Positions 1 to 11,364 of a stretch of 64,000 bases of DNA are shown here, piece by piece. The DNA comes from Peromyscus leucopus. Its lineage: Eukaryota; Chordata; Mammalia; Rodentia; Cricetidae. The stretch lies in contig NC_051068.1 in NCBI RefSeq assembly GCF_004664715.2, positions 55,934,953 to 55,998,952 on the forward strand, given 5' to 3'. How positions within the stretch are numbered: position 1 is the stretch's first letter; each line of letters begins with the position of its first letter. Under the pieces are notes generated by a model. It did not search any database. It had not been told where the DNA came from and saw only the letters and a list, made by a program, of their open reading frames with translations. A program made the translations under genes and the position numbers.

Positions 1-125
1 CTAGATTCTTGGACTCTCCATTCACAGGCAGCCACTGTTGGATTAGCTAGGGCACAGCTTGAGAGCCATTCTAATAGTTATGTAGAGGATCATTCTGTAA
101 GTTCTGTTCCTCTAGAGAACCCTGA
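1..125 (+). mobile_element. 3' end of an ERVL-type LTR (RMER15-like)
   Basis: The segment matches the end of the LTR at 28318-28797: both have 'ctggattcttggact'-like sequence, 'agccactgttgga', a CT-rich stretch and the closing 'ctctagagaaccct'. The element is cut by the window edge. The family name is from memory. Confidence 0.6.
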
Positions 126-1506
126 CTTCTGCAGCTGTGTGGTGAGGCTTGTGGAGAAGCTCCTGAAAGGAGGTTATAGTAAAAACTGGGATCTACCACT
201 AGGTGGAGACAACCCTGGCTCCTCCCTTCAGAGTTGATTCATTTCAACAGGACCTGAACAACTGGGTAGCTGGAGTCCTTAACTACAGAGCCAACCTCTG
301 CGTCCATAGTTCTTGTGTTTATTTCTTTACTGCTTAGCCTCAGAGCACTATCTGAGAATGACAGGCGCCCTCTCCAACTCTGCAAGGGCAACGGATGCTT
401 GCCAGCTGTCATTGACCTCACCACAGTTTGTCCTCCGGCTTTCTCTGTATGTCTGGTGCCTTGTTAATGAAGACCTAAGCCCAGGTGGTGATTGCTTTCC
501 ATCGTCCAGATAAGAACCCTTGTTCTACTCGATTGACTTACAGAGTACATGGTGCATGCCCAAGTACAGCAGCCCAGGGGCATATCGCGATCATAAATAA
601 TGATCAGTTCTTCAATCCTTGTTTTAGTTTCCTCCCCAGTGATCAAAAGTTCAGACCAAACGTGAGCTCGAAATCCCTTTACATGCGTTCGGTACATAAC
701 AGTCTGTCTGAGCGGATCACCGTCTGAAGACAGTTCTTTATACACTAATAGTTCCTAAGGAATTGTTTCCAGCCAACCACATTAGCTCTAGAAAATAGTT
801 ACAAGTCTGCAGAAGGCGTACAAGTCCAACCACCCTGAAATAGCAGCCCAAACAGCACAAAGTCTCCTGGTTTACCCCGGCCACAGCCAATGAGAGAGGG
901 GTGGGGCAGTACGGAGGTCCGACTTGGAAGTCAGACAAAATCTGAAGAGGGACGTTATTCTAAGTCTCGACCCAGTAGTCAAAGACACAAATGGTCATGG
1001 GCTATCATGCCACCCAGGGATGGCTTCATGGGTCATCACGTGAGGCTTGTGCCTCTGAAGCTCAATTCTTAAATGGTTCCATTCCAAACTTTTGAATAAT
1101 GTTTTGATAAGGGGGCCACATCTTTCTGCACTGGGCAGCACAAATTACACAGTCTATCCCACTATCATATGGTTCTCTTTGTAAACATTGCGCAACTAAC
1201 AATCAAGAAATGAAGAGTAAGCTGATGTAACTGAGGATCAGTGGTGGGCCCAGGCCCGCTAGGATTCTTCCTCCCCGCTCAGGCACTTTGCTGGCCAGAG
1301 CCATACATCATCACATTTGAAAAGTGTGCCCTCTGACCTTTCAGTGAGCATCTGTGGTGATTTTAAATATGAAGTGGAACAGTACTAAAAGAAATACTCG
1401 GGCCTGTCCTCATGTCTCCTCAAAGATGTCTTTTATATAACGGAACTACAAGAAGGAATATATACAGTGTGGGGTCCTTGAAGGGGACTGGTAAGGAACA
1501 GTGGGT
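126..1506. other. Anonymous non-coding sequence
   Basis: I recognise no repeat family, RNA gene or exon. Short open frames on both strands overlap one another and show no domain. Ordinary mixed-composition intergenic DNA is the simplest reading. Confidence 0.5.
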
Positions 1507-1518
1507 GGTTCCATGGAG

Positions 1519-1522
<4 letters not shown>

Positions 1523-1575
<53 letters not shown>

Positions 1576-1702
1576 AAAGAAGGAAAGGAAGGAAGGGAGG
1601 GAGGGGGAGAGAGAGAGAGAGAAGGAAAGAAGGAAAAGAAGGAAGGAAGGGAGGGAGGGAGGGAGAGAGAGAGGGAGGGGGAGAGAGAGAGAAGGAAGAA
1701 AG

Positions 1703-1784
<82 letters not shown>

Positions 1785-1786
1785 GA
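1523..1786 (+). repeat. Compound purine microsatellite (GA)n-(GGAA)n-(GAAA)n
   Basis: About 260 bp of nearly pure purine. Long GA runs come first, then mixed GGAA/GGGA motifs, a second GA block, and (GAAA)n from about 1707. The long open frames here on both strands are only Glu/Arg/Lys or Ser/Leu/Phe repeats and are not genes. Confidence 0.95.
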
Positions 1787-2129
1787 CTGCAACACTCAGG
1801 AAGAACAAAGATGACCTCCGCAGAAAACAATCTCTTCCCCACCTTGGCAGACCCAGCCCAGAGTTCCATGACACAGCGATGAACTAGGGAGCTGAACTGA
1901 AAGGTCCACTAGTGTGTCTCTGAGGACGGCCATGACAACAGCCTTAACGAGCATGAGGCTTGCCTTGCGTCCCCAGAGGAGATCGCCACTGAGCGAAGCA
2001 GGCCTGGCTCTTCCTGACTGAGCACTGGGTGCAGGTAGTGGTGGGCCTAGGGGAGAATGGGGAGCGCTCTGACTCCTGAGGAAGAAGCCCAGTGTGGAGT
2101 GAGTGATTCCACACTGGAATCCCATGTGC

Positions 2130-2265
2130 CCTGGGGTATAAACCTGAGGCAAGCCACTTAGTCCCTGTGCCTCCAGAACACCACAAAGGCAGAGCGTTAC
2201 TACATCTGCAGAGGCCGTGAATGGGCTCCACAGTCTCAGGTGACTCAGGAGTGCTCATGACCTCC
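2130..2265 (+). mobile_element. MIR-like SINE relic
   Basis: 'gcaagccacttagtccctgtgcctc' resembles the conserved MIR core that reads like '(g)caagtcacttaacctctctgtgcctc'. Divergence is high and the boundaries are approximate. Confidence 0.5.
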
Positions 2266-2639
2266 ATTTGCAAACTACATTCAAGTTTGATATATGCTAC
2301 GTGGTATTTTCTCTTAATTAACCTTCTTAATTAAACTTTATGGCAAAACACTTGTCTTTTATCTCAGCTGTCCCCAGGGGCACTGAAAAAAAAAAGAGAG
2401 AGAGAGAAAGCACCACCAGGAATTATTCCATAAAAGCAATTGCCTGGAGGGATTCGTGAAATAAATGTCCTGATTCAAGTGTGGGGCATCCTATTTTAAT
2501 CGCATTTGAAAAATTCCGGTGCAAACAGAGTTATTTTATCCTCTGAGGTCAGCCACAGCTCTGAAGAAGTCATTTCAATGCCAAAGTAATGACTGCCAGG
2601 CTGCCATGTTGGAAAGTGGGACGTTAATCCCTGCTGCTA

Positions 2640-2866
2640 AACCTCAATATAGGACATTGGCCAGTCACTCCTTAACAGCCCAAAAGTGTGGTGGCCACCC
2701 CCACAACATTGGCATTCCTTGGGGACTTACTAGCAATGCAAATTCTCAAATTCCACTCCAGACTGACCACATCATAAACTACAGGTACCACCCAGCAACT
2801 TGTGATGTAACAAGCCCTCAGTATGGTTCGAATACATGCTGAACTTTGAGAAACACTGAATGGGTT
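2640..2866 (+). mobile_element. MER5-like (hAT-Charlie) DNA transposon relic
   Basis: The stretch carries the typical MER5 landmarks: 'agcaatgcaaattctca', then a 'ccactccagac' block, and the closing 'actttgagaaacactg'. It is an old non-autonomous DNA transposon copy with no coding capacity. Confidence 0.7.
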
Positions 2867-2875
2867 CTCTCTCTC

Positions 2876-3104
2876 TTTTTTTAAGCTTATTTATTTTTAT
2901 TTTATGTATATGAGTGTATTACTTGTTGGTATGTATGTACACTGAGTGCATGCCTAGTGCCCACAGAGGCCAGAAGGAACCGGACCCTCTGGAACTGGGG
3001 TTAAAGATGTTTGGAAGCTGCCATGTGGGTGCAGGGAATCAAAATGAGTCCTTCTACGAAAGCAGCAGGTGCCATCAACCACGGAGCCATCTCTCCAGCC
3101 CCTC
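2876..3104 (-). mobile_element. B3/B2-family SINE, antisense
   Basis: It opens with T-rich sequence (the antisense tail). It ends with 'ccacggagccatctctcc', the reverse complement of the tRNA-like B2/B3 head (ggagagatggct...). The body has the usual 'tgtgggtgcagggaatcaaa' segment. Confidence 0.85.
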
Positions 3105-3194
3105 TCCAGCTTTCTTGATAATTCTATAACAGCCTCATCATTATCACCATCATCATGATCAGTAACGTATCTCAAGAGCCTAATCTGGGCCAAC

Positions 3195-3366
3195 ATGCTC
3201 AGGAGGTACGGGCAGTTGCTGCTAAGCCTGACAACCTGAGTTTAATCCCCAGAACCTACATGGTGGCAAGAGGGAAACAAAAAAAGGAACTATTCCTGCA
3301 AGTTGTCCTCTGACCTCCACACGTGCACCATGGCACATTAGTCGCATGTATGTGAACAAAAAGAAA
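3195..3366 (+). mobile_element. B3-like SINE
   Basis: The segment has the B3 features 'cctgagtttaatccccagaa' (B-box region) and 'gtcctctgacctccacac'. The head is degenerate. It lies directly before a B1-like copy. Confidence 0.7.
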
Positions 3367-3371
3367 AATTC

Positions 3372-3512
3372 AAGAGCTTGATCTAGCCAGACATAGGTAT
3401 ATACACCTGTAATCCCAGTCCTCAGAAGACTAAGACTGAGTTCCAAAGCAGCCTGGGCTACCTACCAAGTTCCAGGCCAGCCTGAGACACATAATATATC
3501 TTCAAAAAAAGC
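3372..3512 (+). mobile_element. Diverged B1 SINE
   Basis: It reads 'cacctgtaatcccagtcctc' and then 'cagcctgggctac', the 7SL-derived B1 body, ending in an A-rich tail near 3503. Divergence suggests an older subfamily. Confidence 0.75.
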
Positions 3513-3519
3513 AGGGGGG

Positions 3520-3660
3520 GGGGAGGTATTCCAGATACTTATAAGTAATAATCTGTAATCCATTTAATCATCACAACATCCTAGAAAGTAAATTCTTTTT
3601 ACTGGAAGAAGAGGAAAATGAGTCCTGAAAAGGTCAGATCGCTATGATGGAAATGTCCTT
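3520..3660 (+). mobile_element. MIR-like relic
   Basis: 'ccatttaatcatcacaacatcc' followed by 'gaggaaaatgagtcctga' follows the MIR core order. A possible second half lies at 4130-4200 ('ggtggaaccaggactc'), beyond the B3 insertion. Confidence 0.5.
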
Positions 3661-3734
3661 TAAGATCCCTCTCCAAAAACAGACTTATTCTGACAACTCT
3701 TGGCTCCCTTGAGGTCTTCTTTGGCCTCACAGCA

Positions 3735-3965
3735 AGTCAGGACAAGCAGATGGCTCAGAGGTTAAAGGCACTTGCCTTGCAAGCCTGGTAACCTGAGCTC
3801 GATCCCCAGAATAGATGTAACCGTGGAAGGAGAGAAGGACTCCACAAAGCTGTCCTCTGGTCTCCATATGTGTGCCCTGGCATGCATGCCCTACCCCCAC
3901 TCCCACCCCCCACTCCACCCCACCTTCTCTCCCATCCTTACCGCCACACACCAAGTGTATAAAGG
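3735..3965 (+). mobile_element. B3 SINE
   Basis: A clear tRNA-like head 'agatggctcagaggttaaag' is followed by the B box 'cctgagctcgatccccaga' and the B3 segment 'tgtcctctggtctccat'. The pol III promoter boxes are recognisable. The tail is C-rich and eroded. Confidence 0.85.
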
Positions 3966-4304
3966 CATCCACTCCATAGCTCCCTAGAGACTGGCCAAGA
4001 CTGTCAGGCCCACACCACAGTTTAATTCTCTGTTTGCCCATGCATGCTTCACCTTCCTTTATATTGATTTCCAAATGTTGTATGTGTCAAGTTTACTCTC
4101 ATTGTCTGCTTCCAGAAAACCCACTTTATAGCGGCAGCTACTAAAGCCAGAGGCCAGTCACTGGTGGAACCAGGACTCAGCGCAGATAGACTTCAAAGGC
4201 TTTCTTGACTATGGCGCTGTGTTCCTTCTATAATTTGCCCCCCCCTAAGAACCTGCAAAATCATGGTACAAGCATTGGAGAGAGGGACATTAGAAACAAG
4301 TTAC

Positions 4305-4440
4305 CTGCTGGGCAGTGGTGGCACTCACCTTTATTCCCAGCATTCGAGAGGCAGAGGCAGGCAGATCTCTGAGTTCAAGGCCAGCCTGGACTACATAGTA
4401 AATTCCTGGACAGCCAGGGATGCAAGGGGTTGGGGGGGGG
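4305..4440 (+). mobile_element. B1 SINE
   Basis: The 7SL-derived body runs from 'ctgggcagtggtggcactca' through 'gagttcaaggccagcctgga' to 'ctggacagccagggatgca'. The expected A-rich tail has become the (GAAA)n microsatellite that follows. Confidence 0.9.
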
Positions 4441-4457
4441 GAGCAGGGGAGAAAGAG

Positions 4458-4548
<91 letters not shown>

Positions 4549-4550
4549 AG
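4441..4550 (+). repeat. (GAAA)n microsatellite grown from a B1 tail
   Basis: A G-run at 4432-4441 leads into about 24 GAAA units ending near 4550. Its position right after the B1 body indicates expansion of the SINE tail. Confidence 0.95.
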
Positions 4551-4555
4551 TTATT

Positions 4556-5524
4556 TCTGGAAGGGAAGATACAAGTTGGAGGAGACGGCCAGCGACCCCT
4601 GGTTAGGAACAGCCCTGACTGATTAGAACCCTGACCCCCGGTGCCCTGCTAGGTCATGAAACCACAAAAATTAAAGAAGCGCATTCATATATCATTATCC
4701 CTGGGAATGAGGTCTTGAGGTTAATCATGGTGTTATTAGAGATCATGTGGCACAAAGCCCAGTTTCATATAATCTATTTCTAAATCCAAACAAACCAACA
4801 ACTGGTAGCAGCAGCTTAGCAAAGAGTCTGTAGAAAAAAGGAAAGCAAAAATTGTCACGATAAATGTTTTAAAAAGCACTTCCAAAACAATGTCTAGTCC
4901 TTCCCTTAAAGCCAATATTAGGAAGGCTCCAAAGCCAGAATTTCCTGAGAGGTGCTGAATCTCAACGCTCCACTCAGTGTGGATAGGATCTCCCCAGGCC
5001 TCCCAGGAAACCTGCAGGCCAGCTGAGTGTGTGTGCTTACAGTTAGGATTGTTAGTGTGCATGGTCACTTACCCCTAGTGTGGAAGGGAATGTTATGAGG
5101 ATCAGTGCCTCTTCTGGTTGGTAAAGGTGGCCGGGTGACCTTCTGTCCGGAGGACTCAGTGGACCTTCATTTTCAGCACTGAGGCTCCAGAGAGATTTTG
5201 TTGACACAAGTCATGAGAATGCCAGAGCAGTGGGCCACAGACGACGAAACTCAACCACTCAGAGAGCGCACTTGGCAGCCAATCTCTCCAGGGCAATGAA
5301 TGACTTTTCCAGGTGAGGAATTAGACAATGAGTTCATGCACAAGATGCATCTGAGCCCCAGAACAACTCTAGAGCCTTTCCTCTCCTCGGGAAAGATCTG
5401 ATTCCAGCACAAGACCAAGATCGAGGCTAAAAATGGCATGATGCCTCATGTTCTTCATAGGAGGAAAACAGTGTAAAACCAAAGAAATGGCCCTCAGCTC
5501 CACAGGTTGCTCTTCCTCTTTTTA
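4556..5524. other. Anonymous non-coding sequence
   Basis: I see no confident repeat, RNA gene or coding region. Composition is ordinary and open frames are short and overlap on both strands. Confidence 0.5.
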
Positions 5525-5527
5525 GTT

Positions 5528-5756
5528 TATTTGTGTGTGGTGTGGTATGTGTGTGTAGTATGTGTGTGTACATGTGGTGTGATGTGTGTACTGTGTGCGT
5601 GTGTGTTGTGTGTGCGTATGTGTGTGTGGTGTGTGTGTGTATATACATGTGGTGTGATATGTGTGTGTGTGTGTACATGTGGTGTGATGTGTGTGTGTAC
5701 ATGTGGTGTGATGTGTGTACTGTGTGCGTGTGTGTTGTGTGTGTGTGTGTGTGTGT
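5528..5756 (+). repeat. Complex TG-rich minisatellite
   Basis: TG runs are interspersed with the phrase 'tacatgtggtgtgatgtgtg', which recurs at about 5569, 5645, 5674 and 5698. A higher-order repeat has therefore arisen inside a TG microsatellite. Cys/Val-rich frames here are artefacts. Confidence 0.9.
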
Positions 5757-5866
5757 GAAGGTCAAAGGACAGCTTGCAGGAGTCAGTTCTTCCCACCACG
5801 TGGGCTCCAGGGATTGAATTCAAGTCCTCAAGCTTAGTGGAAAGTCTCGCCAGCCCTCCCTCTTCT
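5757..5866 (-). mobile_element. B3 SINE fragment, antisense
   Basis: 'gtcaaaggacagcttgcagg', 'ccaccacgtgggctccaggg' and 'ttgaattcaagtcctcaag' are the reverse complement of the B3 body. Only the 5' half remains next to the TG tract. Confidence 0.8.
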
Positions 5867-5974
5867 CCTCTCTCCTTCTCTTCTTTCTTGCTATGGTGGG
5901 TAATAAAACAGAGGGAGTGGTTTTTTGTGAAAAAGATAGCCAATGACATTATCTCTAGAATTCTAACAACATAA

Positions 5975-6180
5975 TATGAGCTATCACTTTAGGGTCCTTA
6001 CTCCTTGCCACACTTGGGACAAGTGTGTTACAGTCCTGTCATTTAATTTACATAACGATCCTATGAGAAGAGCTTTGTTGTCCTCTTAGAGAAAAAAAAA
6101 AAAAAGATTAAACAATGAACACCATTCACGCAGTAAATGCCAGAACTAAGACTCCAGTCTCTCACAATAAATGTTTGCTT
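5975..6180 (+). mobile_element. MIR SINE
   Basis: 'tttaatttacataacgatcc', 'tatgagaagagctttgttgt' and a later 'ccagaactaagactccagt' reproduce the MIR order (core, then 'cagagccaggactc...'). An A-run at 6090-6105 interrupts it. Confidence 0.65.
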
Positions 6181-7070
6181 CCATGTTCCTTCTGTCTTGT
6201 CTTACTCAGGACAGAGAGAGTCCCTCTTTCACTTAGGCTGAAAGTGAGGCATTGGGATGTCCCTTGTCACTCCCTGCCAGGTAATGCAGCACAGGAGCAT
6301 GAGAAAAATCTACAGTCCCCCTGCTGATGTTGGCAGTCAAAAGATGACTCTTGCCAAGCCATGGCCTCCGGGTTCCTAGTGGGCTGCTCTGGAAGCCTCA
6401 GCTATTTCAGCATGATCCTGAATTCCAGCTAACAGGAACTGACTCAGGGTAACTAAGAAGGAAAACAATGACAACAAAACAAAACAAAAGAGAATAAGCA
6501 AGGGGGCTGAGAACTAGTCTGCAGTTTGGTGAGAATCACGGCTCCCCACGAACTGAGACAGCGAGCACAATGCCCTTGCCATCTCAGCCTGCAAAGGCAC
6601 CAGCAGGAACCAGTGAACTTTTATCTCCTGTCTAAGACGAGGTTCAGGAACATCTCATGTCCCCAGCTGTGGTCATATTCCAGCCACTTGATTATAGGGC
6701 AACAGAGACATAGGAGATAAACTCATCACGTTATAAGGGGCAAAAGGAATGTTTTAGAATGCTGTCGCTTATTCCCTGAAGAAATATGGGTACTCTGAGG
6801 AAATTAGAAACCACCCAAAAATGGGGGGGAAATACCTAAAAGACAAGACACTACACAGTGGAGCTGAGCCTTCTGGAGACTGAATAAAATCCATGAGGGA
6901 AACAAAATATAACATAACTCTGGTTATGGAATGTTCTGGCAATGGTGGTATTGGATAAGTATCAAATCATAAAGACTATGGCCATTTAGGGAATTGAGTG
7001 AAATCATGGTTTCTAAAAGACAGAAAGGAGATGGTAATCCCAGCAAAGAATATGATTCACATGCTTCAGG
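6181..7070. other. Anonymous non-coding sequence
   Basis: I recognise nothing here. Scattered short A-rich runs (for example 6477-6492) look like simple low-complexity sequence. Confidence 0.5.
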
Positions 7071-7075
7071 AAAAC

Positions 7076-7152
7076 CTCTCTCTCTCTCCCTCTCCCTCTC
7101 CCTCTCCCTCTCCCTCTCCCTCTCCCTCTCCCTCTCCCTCTCTCTCTCTCAG
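7076..7152 (+). repeat. (CTCTCC)n / (CT)n microsatellite
   Basis: About ten CTCTCC-type units are flanked by pure CT on both sides. It is pyrimidine-only on this strand. Confidence 0.95.
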
Positions 7153-7627
7153 CTTTGCTCTCCAGAGAGGAGTCATAAGAGGGTGAGCAGGCAGGAGCTG
7201 GAGCTGTAAAAGAGTAGTTTCACACTCTGTCCAGGAGTAGAGGCTAAAAACAAACACCAATGCTTAGAAAGAAAAGAAACACAACCTCGCAGGGCAGCCA
7301 GTCTCCCAAAAGGAGCGACCTTGCTGGTAAGGGAAAGAGAAGAGTAACACAAACATTGAAAGAAAAATGTCAAGAAGAGTCAGGGCAAACACTCTGAATC
7401 AAAGGACTCTCTTCAAAGCAGGACATTTCTGAAGAATGTCCTCATGGGTCAGCCTTGTAAAAGCTTTCTACAGTATGACCCTAAGACAAAAGGTTAAGTG
7501 ATTCTCACTTAATGGATCTAGGGACAGTCGAAGCGTGGAGATTGTTTTTAAGCCCCCAGGTGAGTAACATTCAGCAAAGACCAATATGTCAGAGAGGACT
7601 TTATTTTCATCAAATAGTACATCAGTC

Positions 7628-7628
<1 letters not shown>

Positions 7629-7683
<55 letters not shown>
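7629..7683 (+). repeat. (GA)n microsatellite
   Basis: A perfect GA run of about 27 units in otherwise anonymous sequence. The Ser/Leu frame on the other strand is an artefact of it. Confidence 0.97.
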
Positions 7684-7685
<2 letters not shown>

Positions 7686-8065
7686 CAAGAATCAATCCTC
7701 AGCACACTAGTTCTCAGAGAGCACATGAAGGCAATACAATTGGAAAACAGTCCATTTCATAAGGTGAATTAGTTAGTAAATTTAATGCCATACAAGGGAT
7801 TTGTCTAGATAATGGTGAATTTTTAAGTGCATTTCTGTTATAAAGTAATGGAGAAGAGACACAAGTCGGTGCTGCAGAACTATTTCTCTTCTGTTCCCTG
7901 AGCGTCTATAGGATTGCTCTGGTACCCATGAGGACTGCAAAGAATAAATTAACAGCTCTGCACACAACAGACTTTCTGAAGTGAACAAGGAAGAACACAA
8001 TGCCACCACAGAGGAGAAATGGTGACCCTGAAGCAATCTCTTCAGAGTCAGTCCCAACTAGAAGC
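7684..8065. other. Anonymous non-coding sequence
   Basis: I recognise no feature. Composition is moderately AT-rich. Confidence 0.5.
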
Positions 8066-8152
8066 CAAGTGCGATGGCACACACCTGTAAGGCCAGCACT
8101 AGAGAGCCTGAGGCAGGAGAATAGTGAGTTCAAAGCCAGCATGGGTCACACC
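8066..8152 (+). mobile_element. B1 SINE 5' fragment
   Basis: 'gccaagtgcgatggcacaca', 'gaggcaggagaatagtgagt' and 'caaagccagcatgggtcac' are the left part of a diverged B1. The right part and tail are absent. Confidence 0.75.
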
Positions 8153-8547
8153 AGTTACGTTCAGCTTCATGTCTATAAGATACAGACAGTTGACCCTTGC
8201 TTCTCTGGACTTTCCATGTCACCCAAAAAGGACATGGACTTGGACCAGTACTCTCAAGTATGTGCCCAAGATAAGGACAAAGAGCTTCACTCAAGAAGTA
8301 TTTGCAGAGTATCAGCTGTGAACCTGGTACTAGAGGGTCCTCGGGGCAGGGGATAAGAGCACAAAACACTGACCTTAAGGACGTTGACAGTCTCACGGAG
8401 AACTTAAGACAAAGGTACGGACAACTATGGCACCAGTTAGGACAGAGAACTATGGAGAAAATTCAAGGAGAATTCAGATTAAAGAAACTACTTCTAGCTA
8501 TACAGATACATGCAGGATGGTTAAGAGAGAAGAGAAAACAGAATAAA

Positions 8548-8561
8548 ATACACACACACAC

Positions 8562-8600
<39 letters not shown>

Positions 8601-8730
8601 TAAAGGATTAATTCAAAAAGTAAGAAGAGGAAAGGGGAGGGGAGTAGAGGGAAGGGAAAAGGAGGGGAGGGGAAGGGAGGGGAAAGGAAAGGAGGGGAGG
8701 GGAGGGGAAGGGACGGGAGGGCAAGAGTCA
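8548..8730 (+). repeat. (AC)n-(AT)n microsatellite and GGGGA-rich purine tract
   Basis: A short AC run and an AT run of about 16 units end near 8598. From about 8620 to 8730 follow irregular GGGGA/GGGAA units, a G-rich purine strand. Confidence 0.92.
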
Positions 8731-9325
8731 AAGAAATGGAGATGGCGTGGGGATACCTGGTAACCCCTGACCTAGGGAATCAACAAGAAAGGGAACCCGT
8801 TTTATAATGATGTAGCACAATACATGAAAGAGAATTGCTTCTGCTCTGCTGGACTAGGGCAAGAGAAAACAAATCAGGCAAAGCTTCAGGGCTGGCCAGG
8901 AAGAGCTGCATGTGTCTGGCTAATGAACCTGAGCTCAGGGTACTGCCCACCTCTCCTGCAGGGAATTGGCATGGGCAGAGCTCTGCTTTGGGTTCACAGT
9001 GACAAGGGAGTCTGAGCAGGAGGTTCCTCAGAGGTAACAAAGGTCTCAATTGTGATCAAGAGCATGCACTTGAGAGGACATGCGATCGCCCACCAGATCC
9101 TTGTCCTCCGCACATGCAGACTCAAACAATCTCTGATAGAAAATTGAAGGCTAATGATTGCCTCTCTACTGAATATGTACAGCCTTTTTATTATCATAAT
9201 GCTCTAAGCAATTCTCTGAGCCTGATGACTATGGACATGGAATAAGAGTGTACTAAGTGTGATGAGCCATCTGGAGTCTGCTTGAAATACATAAGAGCAC
9301 TATGTGGACCTGCGCAGATACTTCA
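8731..9325. other. Anonymous non-coding sequence
   Basis: I see no recognisable repeat, RNA gene or exon. Confidence 0.45.
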
Positions 9326-9330
9326 TCATC

Positions 9331-9700
9331 ATGTTAGTGCTTTTCGTCACTGTGTCAAAATCCCTGATGGAAGAACAGCTCAAAATGAGGACAGGCTCAT
9401 TCCAGCTCGTGGCTTCTGATATTCCGGTCTGCTGTCATGGCTCCACCTCTGAGGGGCTGTGGAGATACAGAGCGTCATGGTGGCAGAAGCGTTTTCCTAT
9501 CATAGTGGTCAGGAAACAGAGAGGCATAGGTGACCCAGGAAAAACACAGCCCCTAATTACATACCCCTTGAGACCTCCTTCCTCCAACTAGACACCACTT
9601 GCTGATGTTTCTGGAGCCTCCAAGGTAGCACCACAAACTGGGACCCAAGCCTTGAACTCATGAACCTTTTGGAGGGAAGCCATATCCAAACCATAAGTCA
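9331..9700 (-). mobile_element. Old MaLR-type LTR, antisense
   Basis: The order 'cactgtgtcaaaatccctga', 'gtggcagaagcg', 'cctaattacatacccc' and 'ggagggaagccatatccaaa' follows an antisense MaLR LTR ending in 'catatcaaaccata'. The subfamily is unresolved and the copy is strongly diverged. Confidence 0.6.
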
Positions 9701-10800
9701 TTTTGTATAAAAGGTGTCAGTGCCAACATATATTTTTGCATCTGCAGAACATTTTGGAATCAGCTCTGTCAGGACACCAAGCACCATTCAAGAAACCAGC
9801 CTGTTCAGGGCCATTGGAAATGAGGCAAGACAGAGAAGCAAGGTCAGAATCCATACAACTGGAGCAGCCAGAGAAGAGGTTTCAAGGCTCCCCGCTACTC
9901 ATCTCTGTGGTTAGGAAATCCACAGGGCCTCTCTGGATCTTGAACTCCTGGCCTATTGAAAGAAGTGAAATGGTTGGGATGTTTCCCCAGGCTGCCACTG
10001 TGCAGTCATGTAATTTAACAAGACTGCCCTAGTAGGAGCCGCGCTATGTTCTTCAATAGGGAAAACAACGAAACGAAAGATTACAAGGCAAGCCAAAAAG
10101 CCAATTTCTATTATAGTGTTGTTAACTCTGCACAGAGCGTCTGTCCTGATGTAGTTCAGATTCTTTAGGAAGCTTTTGATGCACGCCGGCCATACAACAT
10201 GCACTGTTGAGCGAAGATGAGCCTGATGCCTCCCTTCCAGAAAACATGATGCTATAATTACAAAATGATTTCTGACCAGAGTTCCAAAAGAGGTACTTGG
10301 AGTGGTGAGCTGTAGGACCGCCCTCAGACACTGGTCAAGTCTTACAGGCTCAGCTACTCATCCAGCATATGAGTGAGCATTGCAGTGTACTAGGCAGAGT
10401 GTGAGGTAAGAACGCCTCTTGTGAACCAAGCTGAAACTCCATCTTGGAATTTTCAATCTAGTGAGAGGAACAGGTAAGAACACATATTCAAATTGCCAGT
10501 GGCACCCTGAAGAAAATTTCCCAAAGATGCTAAGCAATTTCTGCCTGAGTACCTGACTCAGACCAGAGTAGCAAGAAGTGAAAGTCTTCTGTGAGAACTG
10601 TTTTCATGGAGACCTGTTGGATGAGGGGCTAGCTAAGTCTAATGTGAGGAAAATACCAGGGAAGGGGCTGAGGGCATCCTTTTCTGTATCTTTATGTTTA
10701 GAGCTCAGTGATGTCTAAGAGTAAGTTTGTCACTGCCTGGATGACCAGAACCTGAAGGCTGGGAAATCCAGAGACTTAGGATAGAGAAAAAAAATCAATG
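9701..10800. other. Anonymous non-coding sequence
   Basis: I recognise no family with confidence. The short frames near 9703-10032 overlap in two phases and lack domains. Confidence 0.45.
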
Positions 10801-10988
10801 AAATAATTCCTACTGATATTCTGTTATATTCATAAACCAGTGCCTGACCCAATCATCATCAGAGAGGCTTCCCCCAGGCAACTGATGGCAGCAGATGCAG
10901 AGACCAACAGCCAAACATTAGGTGGAGAGAGAACCCAAATTGGAGATCTCCATCGGGTCCCTGCCCCTTGGAACCAGGGGAACCCCAT
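10800..10988 (+). mobile_element. L1 (Lx-type) 3' UTR, left part
   Basis: 'catcatcagagaggcttccc', 'cagatgcagagaccaacagc' and 'aaacattaggtggagag' are landmarks of the rodent Lx L1 3' UTR. The element resumes at about 12407. A minus-strand ERV piece separates the two halves. Confidence 0.8.
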
Positions 10989-11332
10989 TGTTGCTGGAGG
11001 GCTTCTCTCCAGGCTCCACCAAGCCCCACAGTCCCACAATCCACATATAAAATAATCACTCAGAAATTTATATTACTTATAAACTATATGGCCGTGGCAG
11101 GCTTCTTGCTAACTGTTCTTATATCTTAAATTAACCCATTTCTATAAATCTACACCTTGCCACGTGGCTGGTGGCTTACCGGCGTCTTCACATGCTGCTT
11201 GTCCTGGCGGTGGCTGCAGTGTCTCTCCCTCCTTCTTCCTGTTTCCCCAATTTTCCTCTCTCCTTGTCCCACCTATACTTCCTGCCTGGTCACTGGCCAT
11301 CAGTGTTTTATTTATATAGAGTGATATCCACA
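10989..11332 (-). mobile_element. 3' LTR of a minus-strand ERV
   Basis: On the minus strand the LTR starts TGTGGATATCAC at 11332 and ends in CA at 10989, about 344 bp. A polypurine tract precedes its first base, so this is the 3' LTR. Its 'cacgtggctggtggcttac' and 'acttcctgcctggtcactgg' parts recur in diverged form at 35847-36229. Confidence 0.75.
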
Positions 11333-11364
11333 GCACTTCCCCTTTTCTTCTTTTTTTAAAAAGG
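11333..11364 (-). other. ERV polypurine tract
   Basis: Read on the minus strand, an A-rich then G-ending purine run (AAGAAGAAAAGGGGAAG) directly precedes the LTR start. This is the usual position of the plus-strand primer in LTR retroelements and fixes the element's orientation. Confidence 0.75.

Noticed and set aside
1412..1882. Open frames of about 120-156 codons on both strands
   Set aside because: They consist of Glu/Arg/Lys or Ser/Leu/Phe repeats translated from a purine microsatellite.
5528..5756. CRISPR-like regular array
   Set aside because: The repeated phrase is TG microsatellite with higher-order structure in a mammalian genome; there are no unique spacers.
7076..7152. Interstitial telomere-like repeat
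   Set aside because: The unit is CTCTCC, not CCCTAA/TTAGGG.
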